A stretch of DNA of 38,140 nt from Selenomonadaceae bacterium (GTDB lineage: Bacteria > Bacillota > Negativicutes > Selenomonadales > Selenomonadaceae). Shown piece by piece: positions 1 to 7,973 of this stretch. The stretch spans positions 1 through 38,140 of the forward strand of contig JAFVBP010000352.1 of the NCBI GenBank assembly GCA_017479925.1, in the 5' to 3' direction. Under the pieces are notes generated by a model. It saw only the letters and a program-made list of their open reading frames with translations. It ran no database searches and was not told where the DNA came from. The translations under genes were made by a program, and so were the position numbers. Every line of letters starts with the position of its first letter. Within the stretch, counting starts at the first letter, position 1.

Positions 1-51
1 CGGCACGGAACCGCGCGAACCAAGCACGGTTAAGCTGAAATTGTTCAAAAT

Positions 52-1851
52 TTAAACCCCCTTGTCGTTTAACGAATTCAAAACCAAAACTTCAAAATCG
101 GGCGACTTGCCTTTGAGCTTGATTGAATTTCCGAGCGACGTGACGGATGCGCAGTTGCCGAGTTTGTCCGCGACGGAACGCGAAATCAAAATCGTGCCGC
201 CGGGCGCGTTCGCCTCAAGTCGCGCCGCCGTGTTGACCGTGTCGCCAATGGCGGTGTAATCCATGCGAAAATCGGTGCCGATATTGCCGACGACCGCGCT
301 GCCCCAGTTGATGCCGATGCCGAAAGAAATTTTCCGACCGTAGCGCGCCATTAACTCCTTGCCGAGCAATTCGGAACCGGCAATCATGTCGAGCGCGGCT
401 CTGCAGGCAAGCAAAACGGGCTTTTCCTGCGGAACGGGCGCGTTCCAAAAAGCCATTGTGCAATCGCCGACGAATTTGTCAAGCGTGCCGTGATAAAGCC
501 GAATACAATCGGTCGTCAACGTCAAGTAGCGATTCAAAATTTCAACGACGGTCGCGGGCGGTAATTCTTCGCTCATCGACGTAAAACCGCGAATATCGAC
601 GAACAAAACCGCAATGTCTTTGAGTTCGCCGCCCAAGTTCGGCAATTTCGAGCCGTCCGACAACAATTTTCGCATGACGACGGGGTCAACGTAGCGTTCA
701 AAAGTCGCGGTAACTCTGTCGTTTTCGGCGCGTGCGGAAGCGTAATTCATCGCAATTGAGCCGACAAACAAAATCGTTTCGCTGATGGGAACCCACGAGA
801 CGTGCAAAATCAGCCCGTTGCAACGACAAATTTGGCAAATTACGAGCCACACGAAACAAGTCATCAGCCAACAAAGCGTTATGTGGCACATTTTCGCGTT
901 TCGGAAGTAATAGCCCGAAAAAAACGTCGCGGCGAACAAAATCACGAGTTGCGGAATTTTACTTGCGTCAATCGGACAATCGCCGTTCATGAAAGCCTGA
1001 ATCGCGTTGGCGTGAATGTCAAGCCCGAACATTAAATCCGAGCGGTCAAACGAAGTCGGCGCGGCATCTTGCAATCCCGACGCGTAAGGGCCGATCAAAA
1101 CGATTTTGTCGCGGTAAATTTCGGGCGGCACGTTGCTCCTGAGCAGGTCGTAGAAATTTTTGCCCGACGAATAACTTTTCGCGGTAAAAGTCAAGTAAAA
1201 AATGCCGTCACGCTCCATCCAAGGCAAAATTTTCGGCTCAATACCTTTGACGCGGCAAAATTTCTCGTAAATCACTCGTGCGAAGGAATAAATTCGCCCG
1301 TTGCCTTCCGCGTTGACATAAAGCAGGTCGTGACGAACAATCCCGTCGCTTTCGTTCGGCGCGTTGATGTGACCCGTTTCGACGACGTTTGCAAGCGAAT
1401 CATACGGCGAAATCCACGGCCAACTATCATCCCAAGGATTTTCGTCCTCCAAATCGGAATTAACGACGACTTCGGAGCCGACGACGACATTTCCGAACTT
1501 CGCGCAGGCTTCGGCGAGCAATTTATCGCCTTCGGGGTCGTTTTGGTCGTCGCCCGTGAACAAAATATCAATTCCGATAACTGCGGGTCGCGAAAGCGGG
1601 TCGTGATTCAAAAAATTTATCGCTTGAGCAATATCGCGGCGTTTCAACGACATGCGCGAGCCTAATTTGCTCAAAGTGACGTTATCAATGCCGATAACGA
1701 CAATTTCGGGACTTTTTTTGCCGGCCGACTGATAAAATCTGTCCGAAAAGCGATAATCGATGTCGTTGACGCAACCTGCCGCCAAAATCGTCAAAAACAG
1801 TGCGACGGTGCAAGCTTCAATCAAATGCCAAAAATTTTTTCGATCAGTCAC
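52..1851 (-). CDS. CHASE2-domain adenylate/guanylate cyclase
   Basis: Membrane-bound class III nucleotide cyclase of 599 residues, expected to make cAMP or cGMP in response to an extracytoplasmic signal. An N-terminal transmembrane segment (about 10-27) is followed by a CHASE2 sensor (about 30-300), a cluster of hydrophobic helices (about 305-375) and a C-terminal cyclase catalytic domain (about 400-590). The catalytic domain shows the metal-binding FVDIRGF and KFVGD motifs and the TAIGDTVNTAARLE signature. The start is GTG and overlaps the TGA of the upstream LPP20-like gene by 4 bases, so the two are probably translationally coupled and functionally linked. The family assignment is firm; the substrate nucleotide and the ligand are not shown by the sequence. 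Confidence 0.93.
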   Translation of the reverse strand: MTDRKNFWHLIEACTVALFLTILAAGCVNDIDYRFSDRFYQSAGKKSPEIVVIGIDNVTLSKLGSRMSLKRRDIAQAINFLNHDPLSRPAVIGIDILFTGDDQNDPEGDKLLAEACAKFGNVVVGSEVVVNSDLEDENPWDDSWPWISPYDSLANVVETGHINAPNESDGIVRHDLLYVNAEGNGRIYSFARVIYEKFCRVKGIEPKILPWMERDGIFYLTFTAKSYSSGKNFYDLLRSNVPPEIYRDKIVLIGPYASGLQDAAPTSFDRSDLMFGLDIHANAIQAFMNGDCPIDASKIPQLVILFAATFFSGYYFRNAKMCHITLCWLMTCFVWLVICQICRCNGLILHVSWVPISETILFVGSIAMNYASARAENDRVTATFERYVDPVVMRKLLSDGSKLPNLGGELKDIAVLFVDIRGFTSMSEELPPATVVEILNRYLTLTTDCIRLYHGTLDKFVGDCTMAFWNAPVPQEKPVLLACRAALDMIAGSELLGKELMARYGRKISFGIGINWGSAVVGNIGTDFRMDYTAIGDTVNTAARLEANAPGGTILISRSVADKLGNCASVTSLGNSIKLKGKSPDFEVLVLNSLNDKGV

Positions 1852-2738
1852 ATGCGCATACCTCTGATTCGGTTACTTTGGAAAACAACCGCGCCGTCGT
1901 CGAGAAAGTGCGAAATTTGGTTTTCGGCAAGAATTTTGTCGGCGTCTGCAGTCGAAATGACGGGACAGCTGCCGTCCGCGCTCAATTGCGAAATTTTGAC
2001 GACGAGCGGATTGTCCCCGACGCGTGAATCGTTTTCGGCGGCGAAAACTTTGTTGCCAAGCTGCGCGAAAGAATTTTTGCCCGACGCGTTGACGAGCTTC
2101 ACATTTTCGGCGGAATCGACGTAGCCGACAACGCCGCGTTCGAGAACTTTTTGACGCTCCAAGTTGCCGTAAGCGTAAATCGTTTGGTTTTCGTCGCGAA
2201 TTTCGGGCGACAACACGGGATTGAGTTCAAGATCTCCGCAGTCGACAATCAAGCCCGTGTAATTGCCCTGAGCGGCGATATTTTTTGTCGGCGGCGGGAA
2301 ATTTTGCTTGTCGACGGGCGGAAATGCGACTTGTGCGACGGAATTTTTCACGCCGAAAATCGGCACGCTCAAAACGACGGTGCAGTTGCCGAATTCGTCA
2401 TAATCCTCCGACACGACGGTAAAAAACTGAATCACGGCGTCGATTTCGGTCTTGACCAAAGTTTTTTCGGCGGTGACGTGAATGTTCGCGACTTGCTCCG
2501 CCAAATTTCGTTGGGCGTCAACCATGGCGGCGCGTTTCGCCAAAGTTTTCGTCAAACGCGTGACTTCGGCTGATTCGGGCGCACTGCCGTGACCTTCGGC
2601 GATTAAAATGTTCGATTGCCACCACCGGTTGACGGTTGTCGGCTCAATTTCGGTGACGTTTTCGACGCGCAGATTTTCGGTCGACATCAACGCAAAAATT
2701 ATCAAGCCGATCGTCGCGGTGAAAAGAATTTTTCGCAT
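1848..2738 (-). CDS. LPP20-like envelope protein
   Basis: A 296-residue exported protein. The ATG follows AAAGGAGG at good spacing, which favours this start over a possible one 29 codons upstream. An N-terminal hydrophobic segment (MRKILFTATIGLIIFALM) looks like a signal peptide or anchor and has no lipobox cysteine. Residues about 50-130 contain AKRAAMVDAQRNLAEQV, typical of the LPP20/FlgP-like fold, and a second similar module follows (GNYTGLIVDCGDLELNPVLS). In other bacteria such proteins sit in the periplasm or outer membrane, some near flagellar basal structures. It is the first gene of a two-gene unit with the CHASE2 cyclase, so it may be part of the sensory input; that link is inference. 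Confidence 0.75.
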   Translation of the reverse strand: MRKILFTATIGLIIFALMSTENLRVENVTEIEPTTVNRWWQSNILIAEGHGSAPESAEVTRLTKTLAKRAAMVDAQRNLAEQVANIHVTAEKTLVKTEIDAVIQFFTVVSEDYDEFGNCTVVLSVPIFGVKNSVAQVAFPPVDKQNFPPPTKNIAAQGNYTGLIVDCGDLELNPVLSPEIRDENQTIYAYGNLERQKVLERGVVGYVDSAENVKLVNASGKNSFAQLGNKVFAAENDSRVGDNPLVVKISQLSADGSCPVISTADADKILAENQISHFLDDGAVVFQSNRIRGMRM

Positions 2739-2790
2739 GGGAATTCGCCTCCTTTCGACGGCAATATTCGACGCAAAAAAAAATCTTCCC

Positions 2791-2819
2791 TTGTCGCGTT
2801 GAAATTCATGTTGTATAAT
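2791..2819 (+). promoter_or_regulatory. sigma-70-type promoter of the AT-rich orphan gene
   Basis: TTGTCG, a 17-base spacer and a perfect TATAAT lie 37 bases upstream of the ATG at 2856. It is divergent from the LPP20-like gene. Confidence 0.6.
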
Positions 2820-2855
2820 CGCCAAGAAATATTTTAACGTGGAGTGAAATTTACG

Positions 2856-3392
2856 ATGTATAAAGTCAACGGTTATTATGTTTATTTGACCGACTCGCAG
2901 TACAGAGATATTCTAGAAAAAGTTGCCGGACATGAACCGGCTGAGTGGATAGTTTCAAGCCATATTGCAGGTAGTGAAGCGAACATAGAAAAACATAAAC
3001 GCATACAACGCTACCTTGAGAACAATTTCAAAGAGGCGTACTATAAATTTAACTTCTATGGTAAAGACGCGCAAGATAACATAGTGAATGTTTTAGGCGA
3101 ATATAATGAATTATCCAATGCAATAGACGTTGTTTGTGCAGACCATATAGATTATGCATATATGATGATGGCAGATTTAACAGGCGGAGCTAACATTAAA
3201 AATATAAAAATAAACATTTACGAAAAGATATTTTTCTCGTGGATATTTGGAAGAAGATTCAGCGGCAATTCAATCACTATAAAAAGGCAAGATGTAATCC
3301 ACATTTATGGCGAATTGACGAATTTTATAGTTGAAAGCAAGACGTTTGATATATACTTCACTATTGATAATGTTAATGTAACGTATAAATGA
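2856..3392 (+). CDS. hypothetical protein, AT-rich orphan gene
   Basis: A 178-residue protein that I do not recognise. A GTG four codons upstream is possible, but GGAG at 2841-2844 is correctly spaced for the ATG at 2856, so that start was chosen. The protein is soluble, rich in Tyr, Asp, Asn and Ile, with no signal peptide or clear motif. The coding DNA is much richer in A and T (ATA, AAA, AAT and TAT codons) than every neighbour, which are GC-rich with strong GTC/GAC/GCG preference. It has its own promoter and shares a bidirectional terminator with the convergent peptide cluster. This base composition suggests recent horizontal transfer; possible roles such as an immunity or accessory protein for the neighbouring peptides are speculation. 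Confidence 0.7.
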   Translation: MYKVNGYYVYLTDSQYRDILEKVAGHEPAEWIVSSHIAGSEANIEKHKRIQRYLENNFKEAYYKFNFYGKDAQDNIVNVLGEYNELSNAIDVVCADHIDYAYMMMADLTGGANIKNIKINIYEKIFFSWIFGRRFSGNSITIKRQDVIHIYGELTNFIVESKTFDIYFTIDNVNVTYK

Positions 3393-3410
3393 GCGGTTTT
3401 CTTCAACAAC

Positions 3411-3449
3411 GAAAAAACCCTCCGACACGCTGTCGAAGGGCATTTTTTT
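3411..3449. terminator. bidirectional rho-independent terminator
   Basis: A 10-bp stem (CCCTCCGACA / TGTCGAAGGG, one mismatch) with a 3-base loop is flanked by a run of A on the left and a run of T on the right. It lies between two convergent units: the orphan gene and the leader-peptide genes. Confidence 0.8.
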
Positions 3450-3467
3450 GCTTGTGACGCGACATTT

Positions 3468-3641
3468 TTACATCCTTGCATAAAATCTTGTTGAATCATT
3501 GTCGGGTTTCGAGATTTTTTCCGTGTCAGAATTTGGCATTTGCCTCACTAATATTCCGCCCGCGACCTTTTCGAGTTCTTCGTCGCTCATCTGTTCGAGT
3601 TGCTCGTTGATTTTCTTGATGTTTTCTTCGCGTGTTGCCAT
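3468..3641 (-). CDS. double-glycine leader peptide 1
   Basis: A 57-residue peptide starting at an ATG preceded by AAGGGGCTTGATAACA, a 5' context shared with the next two genes. The leader (residues 1-29) is charged and ends in MSDEELEKVAGG, the signature of bacteriocin/RiPP-type double-glycine leaders cleaved by peptidase-containing ABC exporters. The 28-residue remainder is short, polar and has no Cys. No modifying enzyme or C39-peptidase exporter lies in the window. It may be a secreted peptide or a decayed precursor. Family by leader is good; activity is unknown. Confidence 0.7.
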   Translation of the reverse strand: MATREENIKKINEQLEQMSDEELEKVAGGILVRQMPNSDTEKISKPDNDSTRFYARM

Positions 3642-3682
3642 TGTTATCAAGCCCCTTTGTGCACCTTGTGCGCGGCGGTCAA

Positions 3683-4021
3683 TCATTTGCCGTCGATGAT
3701 TTTCCACGCCTCGTCTTGGGTGATTGACTTGCCGTTGTAGCTGTAACTGTTCGGGTCGAACGGTTTGCCGTTGTAAGTCATGGTGATTCCGTGACTTGCG
3801 AACATTTTTTCGAGTTTGCCGACGACGTTGTCGCCTTCAGTCCAGTTCTGCAACAGGTAAATCGCGCCATCAGCGGATTTTGGATCGATTTTGTCGAATC
3901 CGGGGATTTTTCTGTCGAAAGCGTTGAGGTAATCGCCGACACTTTCACCCCACGAGCCGCCCGCGACTTGGTCGAGTTGGTCGTCGCTGAGGATTTCGTC
4001 TTTCAAAATTTCGTTCGTCAT
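3683..4021 (-). CDS. double-glycine leader peptide 2
   Basis: A 112-residue product. The ATG was chosen because AAGGAG sits about 10 bases upstream, while a TTG three codons earlier is almost on top of it. The leader ends in LSDDQLDQVAGG and the mature part would be 87 residues, ending YNGKSITQDEAWKIIDGK. Peptide 3 ends in the related pattern FINGKQVSRDDAWKHIN, so the two mature regions are paralogous. The mature part is larger than usual for class II bacteriocins and looks like a small folded domain. The three genes 3683-4396 and 3468-3641 run in series on the minus strand with near-identical leaders to their start codons, which points to tandem duplication. Confidence 0.72.
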   Translation of the reverse strand: MTNEILKDEILSDDQLDQVAGGSWGESVGDYLNAFDRKIPGFDKIDPKSADGAIYLLQNWTEGDNVVGKLEKMFASHGITMTYNGKPFDPNSYSYNGKSITQDEAWKIIDGK

Positions 4022-4054
4022 TGTTATCAAGCTCCTTCGTATGTGACTGATGTT

Positions 4055-4396
4055 TTAGTTGCCGAACTGCGCGTTGATGTGTTTCCAGGCGTCGTCGCGG
4101 CTGACTTGCTTGCCGTTGATGAAATATTGATTCGCCTTCGACGTGCCGACAATATCGCCGAAAACGCTGCCGTCGTCTTTGATTGTGACGCCGTATTTCT
4201 CAAACGCACCGCGCAAATTCGCGAAACCGTCATGGTCGAGAATCGGGACGCCGACAAGCGATTCACCGCTGAAGATTTTCACGCCGAGTTTTTCAAAGTT
4301 TCGAGCGTCGTTGTAACTTTCGGCGAAAGTGCCGCCCGCCACACGGTCGAGTTCTTCGTCTTTAAGAATTTCGTCTTTGAAAATTTCGTTCGCCAT
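4055..4396 (-). CDS. double-glycine leader peptide 3
   Basis: A 113-residue product with leader MANEIFKDEILKDEELDR followed by VAGG, and an 88-residue mature part. It is a paralogue of peptide 2: the leaders differ at a few positions and the C-terminal DDAWKxI motif is shared. AAAGGAGCTTGATAACA precedes the ATG. It is the first gene of the three-gene series; a TATAAT-like -10 lies about 50 bases upstream. It has no Cys, so lanthionine or disulfide chemistry is excluded. Function unknown; candidates are a secreted antimicrobial, signalling peptide or cell-surface peptide. Confidence 0.72.
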   Translation of the reverse strand: MANEIFKDEILKDEELDRVAGGTFAESYNDARNFEKLGVKIFSGESLVGVPILDHDGFANLRGAFEKYGVTIKDDGSVFGDIVGTSKANQYFINGKQVSRDDAWKHINAQFGN

Positions 4397-4448
4397 TGTT
4401 ATCAAGCTCCTTTGATGTCGGTTGTGATTGTGATTTTATTTTCTGCAC

Positions 4449-4454
4449 ATTATA
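4449..4454 (-). promoter_or_regulatory. possible -10 element of the leader-peptide genes
   Basis: A perfect TATAAT (minus strand) lies upstream of peptide 3. TTGACA is present but only 7 bases away, and at 17 bases there is only a poor -35 match, so the promoter may be activator-dependent. Confidence 0.35.
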
Positions 4455-4508
4455 CGCCGCATGTCAAATTTCGTTACACGCGACGAAAAAATTTTTTCGC
4501 CGTCAACG

Positions 4509-4535
4509 AAAAAAGCCCCGACGTGTTGTCGAGGC
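4509..4535 (-). terminator. rho-independent terminator after leader peptide 4
   Basis: An 8-bp stem (GCCTCGAC / GTCGGGGC, one G.U pair) followed on the minus strand by a run of six T. It separates the ABC/peptide-4 transcript from the peptide 1-3 series. Confidence 0.75.
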
Positions 4536-4543
4536 AGGTTGTT

Positions 4544-4867
4544 TCAGCGTTTGGTTGCATTATTAATCAATTTGTCGGCACCGTTAATGATGGTTTCCGT
4601 GACTGTTTCGGTTCCGTCGACAACTGTTTTGACTCCGTCGACAACCGTATTCACCACGGGCTTTACTATCATGTCTCCGACGAACTCGCATGTGTCTTCT
4701 ATTGTGTCTTTGATCCAGCTGAAAATTCCGCCGGCCGCCACCGCGTCAAGTTCTTCGTCGCTGAGCTGTTCGAGGTCGTAGCCTTCTGCCTTCGCGATTG
4801 CGATTACCTGCGCGTCGTAAACCGATTGTGTTACGCACTTTAGCAAAAAATTTCGCGCCGTCAACAT
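4544..4867 (-). CDS. Nif11-like leader peptide 4, possibly 5'-truncated
   Basis: A 107-residue product whose residues about 19-47 (DAQVIAIAKAEGYDLEQLSD then EELDAVAAGG) match the second half of Nif11-type RiPP leaders. The usual N-terminal helix region is replaced by an unrelated-looking MLTARNFLLKCVTQSVY. The 60-residue mature part is amphipathic, with the repetitive stretch VVNTVVDGVKTVVDGTETVT. The ATG lies one base past the stop of the ABC ATPase and I see no Shine-Dalgarno, so it is either translated by coupling or is a fragment fused at the end of the transporter operon. Its leader differs in kind from those of peptides 1-3. Confidence 0.6.
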   Translation of the reverse strand: MLTARNFLLKCVTQSVYDAQVIAIAKAEGYDLEQLSDEELDAVAAGGIFSWIKDTIEDTCEFVGDMIVKPVVNTVVDGVKTVVDGTETVTETIINGADKLINNATKR

Positions 4868-4868
4868 G

Positions 4869-5816
4869 TCACTGCGGATAATGGCACGCTACGAAGTGAT
4901 TCGGCTCAACTTCGCTCAAGTCGGGCTTTTTTTGTTGACAAAGTTCGCGGCAATGTTCGCAACGATTTTGGAACGGGCAACCCGTCGGAATGTCAAGCGG
5001 GCTTGGTATGTCGCCCGGCAAAATCCCGATGTACTGATTTTTCGCTTGGTCGGTCGAGAAAACCGCCTTCAGCAACGCCTGCGTGTACGGGTGCCGCGCC
5101 GAATCGAGCTTGTCGCCGTCGAGCTGCTCCATCATGTTGCCCAAATACATGACGGCGACGCGGTGACTGAACAAACTTACCAACGCCATGTCGTGGCAGA
5201 TGAAAATGTACGTGATGCCCTTGTCGCGCTGAAGTTTGACGAGCAACTTGATAATCGTGTCTTGAACTGAAACGTCGAGCGCGGACGTGGCTTCGTCGCA
5301 GGCGATAATTTCGGGCTCAAGTGCAAGTGCCCGAGCAATGGCGACGCGTTGACGTTGACCGCCGCTCATGTTGTGCGGGTAACGGTCGACGAAATCCGCG
5401 GGCAAGTCAACCTGCGTCAAAAGTTCGCGTGCCTTTGAATCAACGTCGGCGGGCGAAATCAAGTCGAAGTTCAACAGCGGCTCACAGACGATGTCGCGGA
5501 TTTTCAGCTTCGGGTTGAACGCGGCTGTCGGATCTTGAAAAACCATTTGTATGTGGCGATAATTTTGCCGTTTCGCCTCGCCCGTGAGTTGCGTGATGTC
5601 TTCGCCGTGAAAAATGATTTTGCCCGAAGTCGGGCGTTGTATATTCATAATCGCCTTGAGCAAAGTCGTCTTGCCGCAACCCGATTCGCCGACGACGGCA
5701 ACGGTTTCGCCTTTGCGCACGTCAAGCGAAATGTCGTCGCACGCCGTCAAAAACTTGCCGCCGCTGACGGGAAATTTCTTCGTGACGTGTTCGACACGCA
5801 AAATCACTTCAGACAT
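4869..5816 (-). CDS. oligopeptide/nickel-type ABC transporter ATP-binding protein (DppF/OppF-like)
   Basis: A 315-residue cytoplasmic ATPase that energises the importer. Walker A is GESGCGKTT, the signature is MSGGQRQRVAIARAL and Walker B with D-loop is IIACDEATSALDVS. The C-terminal oligopeptide/dipeptide extension is present (GILPGDIPSPLDIPTGCPF and a Cys-rich tail). The start MSEVILR was chosen because GGGGG precedes it at about 8 bases; its ATG overlaps the end of the partner ATPase gene by 8 bases. It is the last transporter gene of the unit and is followed one base later by leader peptide 4. Substrate cannot be read from the ATPase. Confidence 0.93.
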   Translation of the reverse strand: MSEVILRVEHVTKKFPVSGGKFLTACDDISLDVRKGETVAVVGESGCGKTTLLKAIMNIQRPTSGKIIFHGEDITQLTGEAKRQNYRHIQMVFQDPTAAFNPKLKIRDIVCEPLLNFDLISPADVDSKARELLTQVDLPADFVDRYPHNMSGGQRQRVAIARALALEPEIIACDEATSALDVSVQDTIIKLLVKLQRDKGITYIFICHDMALVSLFSHRVAVMYLGNMMEQLDGDKLDSARHPYTQALLKAVFSTDQAKNQYIGILPGDIPSPLDIPTGCPFQNRCEHCRELCQQKKPDLSEVEPNHFVACHYPQ

Positions 5817-6600
5817 AACGTTTGCCCCCAATCTCCGGCACGGACGCGAGCAAAGTTTTGGTGTACTCCGCTTGCGGGCGATTAATCACGTCATCGGTCT
5901 TGCCGTATTCGACGACGCGCCCTTGGCTCATGACCATCAGGTTATCGGCAAGGTACGACGCGACGCCGATATTGTGCGTGACGATAATCATCGACGCGCC
6001 CGAGCCGCGGGTTATGAACATCAATTCGCCGACGATTTGCGCTTGAGTCGTCACGTCGAGCGCGGAAGTCGGTTCGTCCGCAAGCAACAGTTTCGGCTGA
6101 AACGTTATAGCCATTGCAATTCCGACGCGTTGACGCATCCCGCCCGAAAGTTCAAAGGTGTACGAGTTCAAGATATTTTCGGGATTCGGCAGGTTCATTA
6201 ACGTCAACTTGTCGACGGCGGTGTCCCACGCGGATTTTTTGTCAACGTCGCTGTGCACTTGAATATATTCGACGAATTGACTGCCGATTGTCCGCACGGG
6301 ATTAAGCATGTTGCCGCTGTCTTGAAAGATCATCGAAATTTTTCCGCCGCGCAGATTTCGCCAGCCGTCCGCGTCGAGCGTCAAAAGATTTTGTCCGTCG
6401 AAGGTGATTGAGCCGTTCGAGACGTGTCCGCCGCCCGGCAAGACGTTCAAAATCGCACGGATAACGGTCGTTTTGCCGCTGCCCGATTCGCCGACAATGG
6501 CTAAAATTTCCCCGTCGTCGAGCGTAAAATTCACGTCGTGAACGGTCGGCGCAGAACTTTTGGCGTATGAAATATCGAGTTTTGAAACTTCAAGCAACAA
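5809..6600 (-). CDS. oligopeptide/nickel-type ABC transporter ATP-binding protein (DppD/NikD-like)
   Basis: About 263 residues, shorter than typical OppD/DppD and without the C-terminal oligopeptide extension, so closer in size to NikD. Walker A GESGSGKTT, signature LSGGMRQRVGIAMA and Walker B LLLADEPTSALDV are intact. The reading frame stays open far upstream, but AAAGGA in front of a TTG pair gives the best start (6600); a GTG at 6609 is the alternative. It overlaps the DppF-like gene, so the two ATPases are co-translated. The gene now lies downstream of an opposite-strand redox island that separates it from the permeases and binding protein. Confidence 0.9.
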   Translation of the reverse strand: MLLEVSKLDISYAKSSAPTVHDVNFTLDDGEILAIVGESGSGKTTVIRAILNVLPGGGHVSNGSITFDGQNLLTLDADGWRNLRGGKISMIFQDSGNMLNPVRTIGSQFVEYIQVHSDVDKKSAWDTAVDKLTLMNLPNPENILNSYTFELSGGMRQRVGIAMAITFQPKLLLADEPTSALDVTTQAQIVGELMFITRGSGASMIIVTHNIGVASYLADNLMVMSQGRVVEYGKTDDVINRPQAEYTKTLLASVPEIGGKRYV

Positions 6601-6715
6601 GTAAGTCACTTCCTTTGAGCTGAAATTGTTCGTCGACAAAATTTTTTTCGGCGTGTTATCCTGCGCTTGTCGCAAAATCATATGCGGCGAAAATCTTTGT
6701 GACGAGGTGAGTTTC

Positions 6716-7299
6716 ATGAAAAAATTGGCAGTTATCGTCGGCGCGGGACGCGGCATGGGCAACAATATCGCCGAACGTTTCGCGAAAGAAAATTTCCGTG
6801 TGGTTTTGGCTGCGCGACGCCAAAATCTTTTGGACGAATACGCGGCTGAACTTTCGGCGAAAGGTTACGAAGTCTTCACGCACGCGGCGGACGTTGCCGA
6901 CACGGCTTCGTTGACGAAAATGTTCGCGGACGTGCAAAATCAATTCGGCGCGGTCGACGGCCGCTTTAAAAGCGGCGGAACAGCTGACGCGACGTATCGT
7001 TGTCAACATTCCAACGCATTCGCCGCGAACTGAAATTTTTTGCAGGCGGCGACGGCGCAATACTTTTCACGGGCGGACTTTTCGGCGTGCACCCGAACGC
7101 GAACGTCGATTTCGCCTGCATGTCGATGGATAAGTCGGCTTTGCGTGCGTTGGCTCAAATGTTGAACGCCGAACTCAAAACCAAGGGAATTTTCGTCGGC
7201 GTCGTCGGCAGCAACAAACACTTCGCGCCGAAAAATATTGCCGAGGCTTATTGGCAACTTTACAGCGCGAGGAATTCTTTCGAGTACATTTTCGATTGA
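6716..7299 (+). pseudogene. broken short-chain dehydrogenase/reductase (SDR)
   Basis: The first part (from ATG 6716 behind GAGGTGAG) encodes an NAD(P)-binding Rossmann half, with MKKLAVIVGAGRGMGNNIAE and a following DVADTASL acidic loop, up to FGAVD near 6957. The second part (about 7036-7299, another frame) encodes the end of the same fold: GAILFTGG, then MDKSALRALAQMLNAEL and AEAYWQLY. About 50 residues that should join them, including the NNAG-like region, are missing. In their place lies a copy of dispersed repeat R1 (6960-7010). The gene therefore looks destroyed by repeat insertion with deletion. It is followed 11 bases later by the FMN reductase gene, so it may still act as a transcribed leader. 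Confidence 0.82.
6960..7010 (-). repeat. dispersed repeat R1, copy 1 (inside SDR pseudogene)
   Basis: Minus-strand copy of R1: TGACAAC, then a variable stretch with ACGTCGCG, then TGTTCC and an inverted repeat GCCGCTTT / AAAGCGGC with a one-base centre. About 45 bases match the copy at 16111-16159. Confidence 0.75.
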
Positions 7300-7310
7300 G
7301 GTGTCGTCAC

Positions 7311-7973
7311 ATGAAAGTTATCGCCGTGAGCGGCAGCCCGCGCAAAGGTCGCAATACCGAACAAATGCTTTCGAGTGCTTTGGACGGAGCGGCGTCGCGT
7401 GGTGCGCAAACGAAATTGATTCGGCTGTACGAGCTGAACTTCACGGGTTGCAAAAGTTGTCTTGTCTGCAAACGAATCAACGCGCAACGCAAATGTTACG
7501 TTCGCGACGAATTGTCGCCCGTGCTTGAAGAGTTGACAACTTCCGACGCGCTGATTTTCGGGTCGCCGATTTACTTCATGGAGCTGACGGGCGTCCTGCA
7601 TTCGTGCCCGGAGCGATTTTATTTCCCGTTCGTGACTTACGGCACGGAGCGTCAAACTTTTTTCGAGCGCAAACTGCCGATCGGTTTCGTGTACACGATG
7701 AATGTCACGAAAGATTGGCTCCGCGAAATGCCGATTGCGAATCGTTTTGCCGAAGTCACCGAAACTTTGTTCGGCGTCGCACCTGAAATTGTTTGCGCTT
7801 ACGACACGTGGCAATATCCCGATTACAGCAAATTTGAGCACGGGATTTTTTCGGTCGAGCAGAAAAAACGTCACCGCGACGAAGAATTTCCGCACGAACT
7901 TGAATCTGCGCGGCAACTTGGCATAACTTTGGTCGAAAAGGCGGCGAAATTTCATGACGAACGAACTGTTTGA
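7311..7973 (+). CDS. NADPH-dependent FMN reductase / iron-sulfur flavoprotein family
   Basis: A 220-residue flavodoxin-fold protein. The FMN-phosphate loop is at residues 6-16 (VSGSPRKGRNT) and GSPIYF is the typical second flavin-contact motif. Cys47, Cys50, Cys53 and Cys62 form a CX2CX2CX8C pattern close to the compact cluster motif of archaeal/clostridial iron-sulfur flavoproteins, so it may carry a 4Fe-4S cluster. GAGGTG precedes the ATG. It overlaps the following nitroreductase gene by 20 bases, and with the broken SDR gene forms a redox island on the plus strand inside an otherwise minus-strand transporter operon. The electron partner is unknown. Confidence 0.85.
   Translation: MKVIAVSGSPRKGRNTEQMLSSALDGAASRGAQTKLIRLYELNFTGCKSCLVCKRINAQRKCYVRDELSPVLEELTTSDALIFGSPIYFMELTGVLHSCPERFYFPFVTYGTERQTFFERKLPIGFVYTMNVTKDWLREMPIANRFAEVTETLFGVAPEIVCAYDTWQYPDYSKFEHGIFSVEQKKRHRDEEFPHELESARQLGITLVEKAAKFHDERTV

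Noticed and set aside
4449..4467. TTGACA and TATAAT upstream of leader peptide 3 as a standard promoter
   Set aside because: The spacing is 7 bases, far from 16-18; only the -10 is kept, at low confidence.
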